Assembly (NCBI RefSeq): GCF_039941015.1
Contig: NZ_JBDVFI010000095.1
Strand: one strand, 5' to 3'
Length of the DNA: 64,000 nucleotides
Origin: Sedimentitalea sp039941015
GTDB lineage: Bacteria; Pseudomonadota; Alphaproteobacteria; Rhodobacterales; Rhodobacteraceae
A program made the position numbers and the translations under genes. Below the pieces are notes generated by a model, which was not told the origin of the DNA, made no database searches, and was given only the letters and a program-made list of their open reading frames with translations. Shown one piece after another: positions 42,459-51,693 of this stretch (the first letter of the stretch is position 1; every line of letters begins with the position of its first letter).

Positions 42459-42793
42459 GCCATATCCTCCGGGAACTGATGCGCACCATCAACCAGCGGC
42501 AATGGTTTGGCCCAAAGCACATCGGACCGACGCAGCACACGATAGAGATGCGGGAACAACGCGCCACCGCGCGAGACCTCCCATTTCAACGCATCGCCCA
42601 AGCTGTCAGCATCAATTGCCAGCAGAACCAGATTATCGGCCCCTGCAAAGTGCTTGGCTGCGGTTTCTGCGGCTTGTTCGGACGTCGAAAAATGCACGAA
42701 CCCATCGGCCAGATCGACTGGAGCACCAAGGGTTTCACCGTCAGCCTCGAGCGCAGCCCATTCGTCGGCGCGGAATATCTTGTAGATCAACAT
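42455..42793 (-). CDS. DUF952 protein, 112 aa
   Basis: The protein has the DUF952 pattern: 'IYKIFRADEWAALEADGETLGAP.DLADGFVHFSTSEQ', followed by 'HLYRVLRRSDVLWAKPL'. The start MLIYKIF at 42793 is preferred to an in-frame ATG at 42829. It overlaps pyrD by 4 nt. DUF952 folds resemble ADP-ribosyltransferase-like proteins, by report, but no activity is known to me. Its pairing with pyrD and arsC has no clear meaning. Confidence 0.85.
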   Translation of the reverse strand: MLIYKIFRADEWAALEADGETLGAPVDLADGFVHFSTSEQAAETAAKHFAGADNLVLLAIDADSLGDALKWEVSRGGALFPHLYRVLRRSDVLWAKPLPLVDGAHQFPEDMA

Positions 42794-42931
42794 GGCGGCG
42801 GTGATGCCCTGCGCGGTTTCAAGGGTCAAGCCTCTATGCCTGTCGCAGCGTCAGGCCGCCTGATCTGCTTTGACAAGTTCGGCAAAGCGGCGCAGGGTTT
42901 AGGCAAATTATGGAACAATTGGGAGTTCGAC

Positions 42932-44497
42932 ATGCTGAAAATACTTCTGACCTCTGCCGCGACGTTTGCACTGACAACGGGTGCGGCGCTGGCTGACTAC
43001 ACGCTGCACGTGATTCACATCAACGACCTGCACAGCCGGATCGAACCGGTCAGCAAGTATGACTCGACCTGTAGCGCAGAAGACAACGCAGCGGGCGAAT
43101 GCTTTGGCGGTTATGCGCGGGTGGCGACAAAGATCGCGCAGCTTCGCGAAGAACTGGCGGATGAGAATGTCGTGGTTCTGGACGCGGGCGATCAATACCA
43201 AGGCTCGTTGATGTACACCACCTACAAGGGTGACGTCGAAATCGAGATGATGGAACACATCGGGTTCGATGCGATGGCGGTGGGCAACCACGAATTCGAT
43301 GATGGCCCGGAAGGGCTCGGCAAACTTGTCGATGGAGTGTCCTTTCCCGTCATCTCGGGGAACATTGACGTATCGCAGTCGAATGTTCTGAACGGCAAGG
43401 TCGAAAACCATGTTGTGCTGGATGTGGGCGGCGAAAAGATCGGTATCGTTTCTGCGCTCGCAACAGATACCGTCGAAACCTCGAGCCCCGGTGAGGCGGT
43501 CATTTTCCAGGACGAAATCAACAGCCTGAGCGCCGATGTCGCGATGCTGCAGGAAGAGGGTGTCAACAAGATCATCGCGCTGACCCATGTGGGCGTGAAC
43601 AAGGACATGGAAATTGCGGCAGCGGTTCCCGGCCTTGATGTGGTTGTCGGAGGCCATTCGCATACTGAGTTCTCCAATACCAAGGATGGCGCGATGGCCT
43701 ATCCGACGATGATCGGCGACGTGCCGGTGGTTCAGGCCTATGCCTATTCCAAATACGTGGGGCACCTGATCCTGACCTTTGACGACGACGGCAATGTAGT
43801 CAGCGCAACGGGTGACACTATCCTGCTGGACGCGTCGGTTGAAGAAGACCCCGCCATCGTGGCCCGCGTTGCCGAACTGGCCGGCCCGATCATCGAGATG
43901 AAAACGAGGGTTGTCGCCGATACTTCGGAAGCCATCGAAGGGGGCCGTTCGGTCTGTCGCGCCGGGGAATGCCCGATGGGCAATTTGATTGCCGATGCGA
44001 TGTTGGCCCGCGTCGCCGATCAGGGCATTGAGATTGCGATCCAGAACGGTGGTGGCATTCGCGCGTCGATCGATGCGGGCGAGGTGACCATGGGCGAGGT
44101 CCTGACTGTGCTGCCGTTCCAGAACACATTGTCCACCTTCCAGGTGTCGGGTGCCACTGTTGTCGACGCACTGGAAAACGGGGCGAGCCAGATTGAGGAT
44201 GGGGCAGGGCGCTTTGCGCAAGTTGCGGGTATGACCTATGCCTTTGATGCGTCCAAACCTGCCGGTGAACGGGTGTCTGACGTGATGGTTGGCGATGCGC
44301 CTATCGAGATGGACAAGATTTATGGCGTTGTGACCAACAACTATGTTCGCAATGGCGGCGACGGCTATGCGATGTTCGCGGGCGACGACAAGAACGCCTA
44401 TGATTTTGGTCCTGACCTTGCCGATGTGACGGCGGAATTCCTTGCCGAGAACGGATCTTATCAACCCTATCTGGACGGCCGTATCGTCGGTAGGTAG
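42932..44497 (+). CDS. Periplasmic 5'-nucleotidase / UDP-sugar hydrolase family protein
   Basis: The 521-aa protein has a signal peptide (about 1-21, ending ALA). The metallophosphatase domain carries dinuclear metal ligands in 'INDLHSR', 'DAGDQYQGS', 'VGNHEFDDG', 'THVG' and 'GGHSHTEF'. The C-terminal nucleotide domain has 'QNGGGIRASID' and the aromatic 'NNYVRNGGDGY'. It probably removes phosphate from nucleotides in the periplasm for phosphate and nucleoside supply. A Cys pair around 'CSAEDNAAGEC' may form a disulfide. GGGAG site precedes the ATG at 42932. Confidence 0.92.
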   Translation: MLKILLTSAATFALTTGAALADYTLHVIHINDLHSRIEPVSKYDSTCSAEDNAAGECFGGYARVATKIAQLREELADENVVVLDAGDQYQGSLMYTTYKGDVEIEMMEHIGFDAMAVGNHEFDDGPEGLGKLVDGVSFPVISGNIDVSQSNVLNGKVENHVVLDVGGEKIGIVSALATDTVETSSPGEAVIFQDEINSLSADVAMLQEEGVNKIIALTHVGVNKDMEIAAAVPGLDVVVGGHSHTEFSNTKDGAMAYPTMIGDVPVVQAYAYSKYVGHLILTFDDDGNVVSATGDTILLDASVEEDPAIVARVAELAGPIIEMKTRVVADTSEAIEGGRSVCRAGECPMGNLIADAMLARVADQGIEIAIQNGGGIRASIDAGEVTMGEVLTVLPFQNTLSTFQVSGATVVDALENGASQIEDGAGRFAQVAGMTYAFDASKPAGERVSDVMVGDAPIEMDKIYGVVTNNYVRNGGDGYAMFAGDDKNAYDFGPDLADVTAEFLAENGSYQPYLDGRIVGR

Positions 44498-44510
44498 CGC
44501 ACGATCATGC

Positions 44511-44557
44511 GCCATGCCTTTCGCTGCCCGCACGGGCGAGATAGAGAAAGGCATGGC
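44511..44557 (+). promoter_or_regulatory. Hairpin covering the mnmH start codon
   Basis: GCCATGCCTTTC (44511-44522) is the exact reverse complement of GAAAGGCATGGC (44546-44557), and a smaller GCCC/GGGC stem (44526-44529 / 44534-44537) nests inside. The second arm holds the AAGG ribosome-site region and the ATG at 44553. No U-run follows. It may control mnmH translation. An in-frame ATG at 44514 lies in the first arm. Confidence 0.6.
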
Positions 44558-45623
44558 CCTTAAATTTGATAATCTACCCGATCTTCTGGCACACGGATTT
44601 GACACCGTGATTGATGTGCGCAGCCCTGCGGAGTTTGCCGAAGATCACTTCCCGGGGGCAATCAACCTGCCGGTTCTCGACAATGCGCAACGGGCCGAGG
44701 TCGGCACGATTTACAAACAGCAAAGCCCGTTTCTCGCGCGCAAGCTGGGTGCTGCACTGGTGTTTCGCAACGCCGCACATCACGTGGAAACGGCGCTGCG
44801 CGATCACGAAGGCGGCTGGCGGCCTCTGGTTTATTGCTGGCGGGGTGGTCAGCGGTCGGGATCGTTCACATGGATGCTGCGCGAAATCGGCTGGCGGGCC
44901 GAGGTGATCGAAGGCGGCTATCGCAGCTATCGGCGGTTGGTGAATGCAGCGCTCTATGACGTGCCGATGGCGCACTGGTTGATTCTGCTGGATGGGTATA
45001 CCGGCACTGCAAAAACCGATCTGTTGCATCGCTTGAAGGCGCGTGATGTGCAGATGCTCGATCTGGAAGGGCTGGCGGGGCATCGTGGGTCGTTGCTCGG
45101 GCGCATGGCGACCCCTCAGCCAAGCCAGAAGGCATTTGAAAGCGCGCTGGCGATGGAGTTGGAGAAGCTGGATCCGTCGCGCCCTGTGGTGATCGAGGCA
45201 GAGTCGAGCAAGATCGGCGAGAGAATCATTCCGCCCAGCCTCTGGGTCGCGATGAAGGACGCGCCGCGCATTCAACTCAATGCCCCGATTGCCGCGCGCA
45301 CCGATTATCTCGTGCGGGCCTATGACGATGTGTTGTCAGACGGAGAGCGGATGATGGAACTGCTCGACTTGCTTCGCGCGTTTCGCGGCAACGCGGTGGT
45401 GGACGGCTGGCTCGAACGGATCAAGGAAGGTGACAAGCCGGGGCTTACGCGGGCGCTGATGGAACAACATTACGACCCGGCTTATGACAAATCGCGCAAG
45501 GCGATATCTGCGCGGGTGATTGCCGAAGTTCCAATGGATACGCTGGATGAGGTTGGGCTGGATCAGACTGCTGCGCAGATCAAGTGCATTGTGGCGGATC
45601 AAGGCACTTGCAAACTCAGTTGA
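44553..45623 (+). CDS. mnmH: tRNA 2-selenouridine synthase
   Basis: MnmH (SelU/YbbB) replaces the sulfur of 2-thiouridine at wobble position 34 of certain tRNAs with selenium, through a geranylated intermediate. The 356-aa protein has an N-terminal rhodanese domain with catalytic Cys95 in 'YCWRGGQRS'. The second domain holds a P-loop-like GYTGTAKT at 148-155, where Ala replaces the usual Gly before Lys. Start 44553 fits alignments; ATG at 44514 is possible. It overlaps the convergent selD fusion by 25 nt. SelD supplies the selenophosphate it needs. Confidence 0.93.
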   Translation: MALKFDNLPDLLAHGFDTVIDVRSPAEFAEDHFPGAINLPVLDNAQRAEVGTIYKQQSPFLARKLGAALVFRNAAHHVETALRDHEGGWRPLVYCWRGGQRSGSFTWMLREIGWRAEVIEGGYRSYRRLVNAALYDVPMAHWLILLDGYTGTAKTDLLHRLKARDVQMLDLEGLAGHRGSLLGRMATPQPSQKAFESALAMELEKLDPSRPVVIEAESSKIGERIIPPSLWVAMKDAPRIQLNAPIAARTDYLVRAYDDVLSDGERMMELLDLLRAFRGNAVVDGWLERIKEGDKPGLTRALMEQHYDPAYDKSRKAISARVIAEVPMDTLDEVGLDQTAAQIKCIVADQGTCKLS

Positions 45624-47755
45624 CCCACTGTGTTGGTCAGTCGGCCAATTTGCGCCGCCGGATACCCTGCCGCGCGTAATGCGGTGACCAGATCATCTGC
45701 CTCTGTGGCGGCAACGGCGGCGAGCAATCCACCTGCGGTTTGCGGATCGTAAAGCAGATCGGCGATCCCGCCGGTGGGCAGATCCGGCACCAAGGCACGG
45801 TTGTCGTCAAACAATGTGGAGCGGATGCCCGCGTCGGCCATCTCCAGCGCGCCATCCATCAGCTGTATTGCGTCGAGGGTCAGCGTGGCACCGGTTCCCG
45901 AAGCCTCGCAAATGCCATGCAGATGCCCGGCGATTCCAAAGCCGGTTACATCCGTCATCGCATGAGCTCCTGCAAGGATGCGCGAAGCCTCGGATTGCGG
46001 CTGAACCATATGGTCCAGCGCGGCAACGATCCATTCGCCATGTGCCTCTCCGGCCATGTCAGCGGCCATCAGGACGCCGCTGCCCAGCGGTTTGGTCAGG
46101 ATCAGGGCGTCGCCGGGTCTCCCCCCCGCCAGCGTGACCGGGTCGCTGTCGCACAGCCCGGTGAGGGTAAAACCGATAGTTAGCTCGCTCCCAACCGAGC
46201 TGTGGCCGCCAACGATCTCGGCCCCGGCTGCGCGCATACATTCAGTGGCGGTTGTCATGATCTCGGCCAGCATCCGCTGTTGCAGCGTCGCGGACAGGCG
46301 CGGCAGGATCAGTGTCGCGGTTGCCGCCTGCGGTGCAGCCGCCATCGCCCAGATATCGCCCAACGCATGATTGGCGGCGATGCGGGTCATCATCACCGGG
46401 TCGTCGACCAGCGCCCGCAGATGATCCGAGGTCATCACTTGTTTCACGTCGCCTGTGGTCAGCAACGCCGCATCATCGCCGGGCAGCGGTGTAACATCTG
46501 CACGTTGATTGCCCGCCAATGGGGCCAGAGCCGCACGCAGGGCAGTGCGGCCCACTTTGGCGCCGCAGCCGCCACAAAGGGGTTTATCACCCAACGCTTC
46601 GGCAAGGCCGCTGGTGTGAACCGGGGGCAGGTCGGGGGCGTCCATTTTTGGCAAGTTACGGAATCGGTTCATGAAGGTCTGGTCGATATGATCCTTCCAT
46701 CGCCACATCAGCGATCCGGTCCAGCTCCGGCCAAACCGTTCCGCCAGTGCGCTCTGCTGCCCGAGCGAGATGAGTTTCAAATAGTCTTTTTGCGGTTGAT
46801 ACGTCTGCAGGGCGCCACCGCTGAGCGCGGCGCAGAGGTTATCATAGAGGATCGGCGCCTGCCTCACCGCGTAAACCCCGGCCTTGGGGCGCGGTGTTTC
46901 CGTCATATGGGCACAATCGCCGACCGCGAAAATAGCGCCGTCACTGCTTTGCAGAGACCTGTTCACCGAGACAAACCCATTGTGCATGGTCAGCCCGCTG
47001 GCACCGAGCCAGTCATAGGCGCGCGCCCCGGCCGCCCCGGTTGTGAATCCGGACGCCACGCTACGCCCATCTTGCAGAACCACGGCTTCACTGCGTATCT
47101 CAGCGATTTCGACCTGTTCCAGAACCGTCACCCCTAGTGCCTGCATCTGTTTCAGGATGCGAGTGCGAGCGTGCGCGCCAATTGCCGTCAGGGCCTGATC
47201 CCGCTCGATCAGCGTGACCGTCGCCTTGCGGCCCCGCAAGCGGTGCGCCATTGCCATCGCAAGTTCGACCCCTGCTACACCGCCGCCGATCACCACCACA
47301 TCTGCTGGGTTCGCGCTTTTCGCGAACCGGTCCCACCTTTCCGCAAACACTCCCAAAGGTTTTGCCGGCACCGCATGATCCGAAAACCCCGGCAGGTCGG
47401 GCATGTCAGACGTAATACCGATATCAATCGAACACAGGTCAAACGCCACTGGCGGGCGACCTGCCACATGCACCTGACGGTTGGCCGTATCGATATGGTG
47501 CGCCGCCGCCACGACAACCCGTGCTCCGGCAAAGCGCGCCAGCCGGATGAGGTCGATATCCAGATCGTCGCGCGTATAGTGACCGGCAACAAATCCGGGG
47601 AGCATGCCGGAATAGGGTGCGGTCGGGCCGGGGTTGATCAGTGTCATGCGCGCACCGGGCAGAGGCCGCATCCCCCATTTGCGCAGGAGCAGCGCATGGG
47701 TATGCCCGCCGCCGATCAGAACGACATCATGGGTGAGGGGGAGGTCATTTTGCAT
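45599..47755 (-). CDS. selD: NADH-dehydrogenase-like FAD domain fused to selenide, water dikinase
   Basis: The 718-aa protein joins an N-terminal FAD/NAD(P) oxidoreductase (about 1-380: GGGHTH at 15-20, GGGVAG at 157-162, 'AVGDCAH' near 277) to SelD (about 388-718). SelD makes selenophosphate from selenide and ATP. Its active site Cys397 and Lys400 lie in 'CGGCGAK', and 'PGDDAALL' and 'GGHSSVGSELTIG' hold ATP/Mg. The FAD part may reduce selenium or sense redox state; this is not known. No selA or selB is in the window, so selenium seems used for tRNA through mnmH. The fusion is a known but uncommon type. Confidence 0.92.
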   Translation of the reverse strand: MQNDLPLTHDVVLIGGGHTHALLLRKWGMRPLPGARMTLINPGPTAPYSGMLPGFVAGHYTRDDLDIDLIRLARFAGARVVVAAAHHIDTANRQVHVAGRPPVAFDLCSIDIGITSDMPDLPGFSDHAVPAKPLGVFAERWDRFAKSANPADVVVIGGGVAGVELAMAMAHRLRGRKATVTLIERDQALTAIGAHARTRILKQMQALGVTVLEQVEIAEIRSEAVVLQDGRSVASGFTTGAAGARAYDWLGASGLTMHNGFVSVNRSLQSSDGAIFAVGDCAHMTETPRPKAGVYAVRQAPILYDNLCAALSGGALQTYQPQKDYLKLISLGQQSALAERFGRSWTGSLMWRWKDHIDQTFMNRFRNLPKMDAPDLPPVHTSGLAEALGDKPLCGGCGAKVGRTALRAALAPLAGNQRADVTPLPGDDAALLTTGDVKQVMTSDHLRALVDDPVMMTRIAANHALGDIWAMAAAPQAATATLILPRLSATLQQRMLAEIMTTATECMRAAGAEIVGGHSSVGSELTIGFTLTGLCDSDPVTLAGGRPGDALILTKPLGSGVLMAADMAGEAHGEWIVAALDHMVQPQSEASRILAGAHAMTDVTGFGIAGHLHGICEASGTGATLTLDAIQLMDGALEMADAGIRSTLFDDNRALVPDLPTGGIADLLYDPQTAGGLLAAVAATEADDLVTALRAAGYPAAQIGRLTNTVGQLSLQVP

Positions 47756-47899
47756 GCGTCGGTTCTATCGGATCGGGAACCCGGCGCAAGTTTGGCTTGC
47801 CGCAGGGAGCGTTAACGCAGCAAAGGGAACGTGATTGTGATTTCCGGCCCTCGGCGTCCTGCGGCAGTACTGTCGGTGGCGGCGAAAGGATTACCAACG

Positions 47900-48385
47900 A
47901 TGCGAATTTTCGATTTTGCGATACTGGCCTGTTGGCTGAGCTGTGGGAGTGCGCTGTTTGCGGGGCCGGTCGCCGAACGCGACGGCTGGATCGTGATGCC
48001 GACCGATATGCCGTTTGAGACGCTTGTCACGGCGGTGAAAACCGCCACCAAGGCAAATGGCATGGGCGTCGTCACCGAAGCCGGGCCAACGGCGATGGCC
48101 GCCAGCCGCGGCATCACCATCCCCGGCAACCGGGTGATCGGCGTGTTCAACAATGATTTTGCGGTCAACGTGCTGGCCACCTCCACGGCGGCGATGATCG
48201 AGGCCCCGATCCGCTTCTATGTTACCGAATCGCCGGACGGTACGAGCACGTTGTCCTACAAGACACCCTCTCATGTCTTTGCGCCGTATGCGGATGAAGG
48301 TGGCGAGGACTTGTCTGATCTCGCAGCCATGCTGGATCAACGTTTCGCAGCGATTGCCGATGCTGCGGTCATGTCGTCACACTGA
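47900..48385 (+). CDS. Exported DUF302 protein
   Basis: The 161-aa protein starts at 47900, after an AAAGGA 10 nt upstream, and carries a signal peptide (about 1-21, ending ALFA). The rest matches the DUF302 pattern, with 'MPTDMPFETLVTAVKTATKANGMGVVTEAGPT' and 'PNRVIGVFNNDFAV'-like strands, which form a small alpha/beta fold. Location is probably periplasmic. DUF302 proteins appear in stress and detoxification contexts, but the role is unknown. The open frame begins earlier at 47831 without a better start signal. Confidence 0.85.
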   Translation: MRIFDFAILACWLSCGSALFAGPVAERDGWIVMPTDMPFETLVTAVKTATKANGMGVVTEAGPTAMAASRGITIPGNRVIGVFNNDFAVNVLATSTAAMIEAPIRFYVTESPDGTSTLSYKTPSHVFAPYADEGGEDLSDLAAMLDQRFAAIADAAVMSSH

Positions 48386-48452
48386 CGTGATCGGGGTTGC
48401 GGTGGCCATCGGAACGGTCAATCTCGCCGCAAACGAAACGGAGTTTAACGAC

Positions 48453-50072
48453 ATGCCGCAACCCGACCTGCGCGCCGCAGATATTCTTGCCCGGCGGCTG
48501 TATGACGCTGGCTGCCGCCATGCGTTTGGCATGCCGGGGGGCGAGGTTCTGACAATGGTCGATGCGCTGGAGAAGGCCGGCATCCGGTTTGTCCTTGCCA
48601 AGCATGAAAACGCAGCGGGGTTCATGGCCGAAGGCGTGCATCACCGCGATGGCGCACCGGGCATTCTGGTGGCAACGCTTGGTCCGGGCGCAATGAACGG
48701 CGTCAATGTGGTGGCCAACGCGCTGCAGGATCGGGTGCCATTGATCGTTCTGACCGGTTGCGTTGATGAGGATGAGGCGCTGAGCTATACCCATCAGGTT
48801 CTGGACCATCAGGCGGTGTTTCGCCCGATCACCAAGGCCAGCTTTCGCCTTACCGCGGCGGGGGCGGGGATCGTAGCGGACAAGGCCGTGATGGCCGCCA
48901 CGGCACCGCGCCCGGGTCCGGTGCATCTCGACGTGCCCATCGGGGTTGCCGATACGATGGTTTCACAGTCCGTCATCCGTCGCAGCCGCAAACCGGCCCC
49001 CGTGGTGCCGCACGGCGCAGACCTTGCGCAGGCCCGCGATTGGCTGGCGCAGGCGCGACGTCCGCTGGCTATTGTCGGGCTGGATGTTCTGGCGGATGAT
49101 TCCGCCTGTGTATTGCGGGCCTTTGTCGAGCATTTCCAGATCCCGTTCGTGACCACATACAAGGCCAAGGGTGTCATTGCAGAGGATCATCCGCTGTGCC
49201 TTGGCGGGGCCGGGTTGTCGCCATTGGCCGACCAGCACCTGTTGCCACTGGTGCAGCAGGCTGATCTGGTGTTGGCGATCGGGTACGATCCGATCGAGAT
49301 GCGACCTGGGTGGCGCAATGTCTGGGACACAACCCGGCAGAACGTGATCGACATCGCCGCCGAACCCAATACCCATCATATGCATCAGGCCGGGCTGAAC
49401 CTTGTCGCCGATACCGGTGCCACGCTCGAGGCCTTGGCGCAGGGGACCCGTGTCGCAGAAACCTGGCCTGACCGCGAACCCGAGCAGGCCAAGGCCGGGC
49501 TGGCGCAGGCGTTTCCCATGGACGATACGTGGGGCCCCGCTGCTGTGATTGCAGAGGCGCGCGATGTGCTGCCCCGTGACACGCTTGCAACCGCCGACAG
49601 CGGCGCGCACCGTATCCTGCTGTCGCAAATGTGGACATGTCATGCGCCGCGGGATCTGGTGCAATCCTCCGCGCTTTGCACGATGGGCTGCGCGTTGCCC
49701 CTGGCAATCGGTCTCAAATTGGCGGAGCCCGCACGTCCGGTGGTCAGCTTTTCCGGCGACGCGGGGTTCTTGATGGTGGCTGGCGATCTCGCGACAGCAG
49801 CGGAGCTGGGTACACCGGCGATATCCGTGGTCTTTGTCGATGCTAGCCTTGCTCTGATCGAGCTGAAACAGCGCCAGAGACAGATGACCAATTTGGGCGT
49901 AGATTTTCTGCGTCACGATTTCGCGGCGATGGGCCGTGCCTTTGGAGGCAATGGCGTGTCGGTGAGCAACCGCGCAGAGCTGCGTCAAGCTCTGCAAGAA
50001 GCCCAGAGTGCCGACCGCTTTACCGTGATTGCCGCTGAAATCGACCCGGGCGGGTACGACGGCCGCCTGTAA
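48453..50072 (+). CDS. Thiamine-diphosphate enzyme, acetolactate-synthase-like
   Basis: The 539-aa protein has the three ThDP-enzyme domains. The catalytic Glu52 is in 'AKHENAAGFMAE', and the ThDP/Mg motif is 'GDAGFLMVAGDLATAAEL' ending at 'VVFVDASLALIELKQ'. The last segment has Asp in place of the usual NN pair, which distinguishes it from true acetolactate synthase. No small subunit gene is near. It is probably a decarboxylase or carboligase of unknown substrate. Start 48453 is preferred because alignments begin there and the longer frame overlaps DUF302. Confidence 0.8.
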   Translation: MPQPDLRAADILARRLYDAGCRHAFGMPGGEVLTMVDALEKAGIRFVLAKHENAAGFMAEGVHHRDGAPGILVATLGPGAMNGVNVVANALQDRVPLIVLTGCVDEDEALSYTHQVLDHQAVFRPITKASFRLTAAGAGIVADKAVMAATAPRPGPVHLDVPIGVADTMVSQSVIRRSRKPAPVVPHGADLAQARDWLAQARRPLAIVGLDVLADDSACVLRAFVEHFQIPFVTTYKAKGVIAEDHPLCLGGAGLSPLADQHLLPLVQQADLVLAIGYDPIEMRPGWRNVWDTTRQNVIDIAAEPNTHHMHQAGLNLVADTGATLEALAQGTRVAETWPDREPEQAKAGLAQAFPMDDTWGPAAVIAEARDVLPRDTLATADSGAHRILLSQMWTCHAPRDLVQSSALCTMGCALPLAIGLKLAEPARPVVSFSGDAGFLMVAGDLATAAELGTPAISVVFVDASLALIELKQRQRQMTNLGVDFLRHDFAAMGRAFGGNGVSVSNRAELRQALQEAQSADRFTVIAAEIDPGGYDGRL

Positions 50073-50301
50073 TTTGGCCGGATCGGTCAGAGAACTGGCA
50101 GAATAGCCACAGCTTAAGCGTGTTTCGCTTCAATTTAGACGTGTTTTTGCTCAAAACGCCTGTTTTGCTCGGCAACAATTCTCTCATCCATCACACGGCT
50201 CTTCACCAATGCGAGAGTATGAGACATAGCGATATTTCAATGGCCTACTGTTTGCTAAGCGAGTCGCAGTGCGTGATCTCCAAGCAGAATTGGACCCCTA
50301 G

Positions 50302-51669
50302 ATGAAGTGTGATGTTTTCGGCCTACCTACCAGCCTCGAGCAGCCTGCCAGCCTGACAGACTGGAACGCGGCGATGTTGGGCTTTCTGGCGCATTCCGCC
50401 GTTACTCCGACCCATCTGATGGCGGTACTCAAAGCGGAACCCGGTTTCGCCTTGGGTCATGCGGTCAAGGGAATGTTCTATCTGTTGTTGGGGCGTCGCG
50501 AGTTGCTGGAGGTGGCGGAGGGCGATCTGGCCAATGCACAGCAGGCACTGGCACAGGGGCAGGCAACTGCGCGGGAACGATCCTATGTGCAGGCGCTGGA
50601 CATCTGGATGACAGGCAAGCCCAGCGGTGCCATTCGCTTGCTGGAACAGGTGCTGCGCGATCATCCCGAAGACGCGCTGGCGATGAAGCTGAGCCACGCC
50701 ATTCGCTTTGTCCTCGGCGATATTGCCGGTATGCGCCGTTCGGTCGAACGTGTGCAGCCCGCCTATGGCACGGATCATGCGGCGCATGGGTATCTGCTGG
50801 GCTGTCACGCCTTTACGCTTGAGGAAACCGGTGAATACGACCGCGCCGAGATTGCCGGGCGTCAGGCGCTCTGGACTGCGCCGAATGATGCCTGGGGTCT
50901 GCATGCAGTCGCGCATGTTTACGATATGACGGGCAACGCGAAAAAGGGGCTGGAATGGATTGCCGGGCGCGAAGGCGCTTGGGCGCATTGCAACAATTTC
51001 CGCTATCACGTCTGGTGGCACAAAGCGTTGATGCATCTGGATCAGGGCCAGACCGAGGCGGCGCTTGATCTCTATGATCGGGACATTCGCAGCGACAAGA
51101 CCGATGACTATCGTGATATCTCCAACGCGACTTCGCTGTTGTCACGGCTCGAGTTGGAGGGTGTCGATGTCGGCGACCGTTGGCAGGAACTGGCTGATCT
51201 GAGTGCGGCACGAACCGAAGATGGCTGTCTGATCTTTGCCGATCTGCACTATCTGCTGGCCCTTAGTGCCGAGCGACGCGATGCCGAGGTCGCAAATCTG
51301 CTGCGGCGCATTCATCGCGATGCCGATACCAACCAGACCGAGATTGACCAGCGCATGGCGCGCCCCGGCGTGTCCGCCGCCGAAGGGTTGGCCGCGTTTG
51401 GCGAAAGCCGCTTTGCCGAGGCATTTGCCCATCTTTCCGCCGCACGGGGCGACATGCAGCTTGCCGGTGGCAGCCACGCACAGCGGGATGTTTTCGAACG
51501 GTTGACCATTGATGCCGGCCTGCGGGCAGGGCTGCTGGATCAGACTGAAACGATCCTGAACGACCGTTTGTCGCGACGGGGCAGCACAGACGCATATGAA
51601 GCCGCCCGACGCGAGCTGATCGAGGTTGGACGGAACCAAGACGCAGTGCAGAGCGTTCCTGCACAATAG
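50302..51669 (+). CDS. TTC38-like tetratricopeptide repeat protein
   Basis: The 455-aa protein is helical throughout and resembles tetratricopeptide repeat protein 38. 'AWGLHAVAHVYDMTGNAKKGLEWI' is the family landmark, preceded by 'HGYLLGCHAFTLEETGEYDRAEIAGRQAL'. No signal or membrane segment is seen. A 229-nt noncoding gap separates it from the ThDP gene, and only 24 nt from opgC, so it may lead that operon. It probably serves as a scaffold; no enzymatic role is known for TTC38. Confidence 0.82.
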   Translation: MKCDVFGLPTSLEQPASLTDWNAAMLGFLAHSAVTPTHLMAVLKAEPGFALGHAVKGMFYLLLGRRELLEVAEGDLANAQQALAQGQATARERSYVQALDIWMTGKPSGAIRLLEQVLRDHPEDALAMKLSHAIRFVLGDIAGMRRSVERVQPAYGTDHAAHGYLLGCHAFTLEETGEYDRAEIAGRQALWTAPNDAWGLHAVAHVYDMTGNAKKGLEWIAGREGAWAHCNNFRYHVWWHKALMHLDQGQTEAALDLYDRDIRSDKTDDYRDISNATSLLSRLELEGVDVGDRWQELADLSAARTEDGCLIFADLHYLLALSAERRDAEVANLLRRIHRDADTNQTEIDQRMARPGVSAAEGLAAFGESRFAEAFAHLSAARGDMQLAGGSHAQRDVFERLTIDAGLRAGLLDQTETILNDRLSRRGSTDAYEAARRELIEVGRNQDAVQSVPAQ

Positions 51670-51693
51670 ACTTGCAAAAGGCCACATACAAAC

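Noticed and set aside
42908..44605. Long minus-strand frame opposite the 5'-nucleotidase
   Set aside because: Antisense shadow; composition is His/Arg/Asn-rich and no domain is visible.
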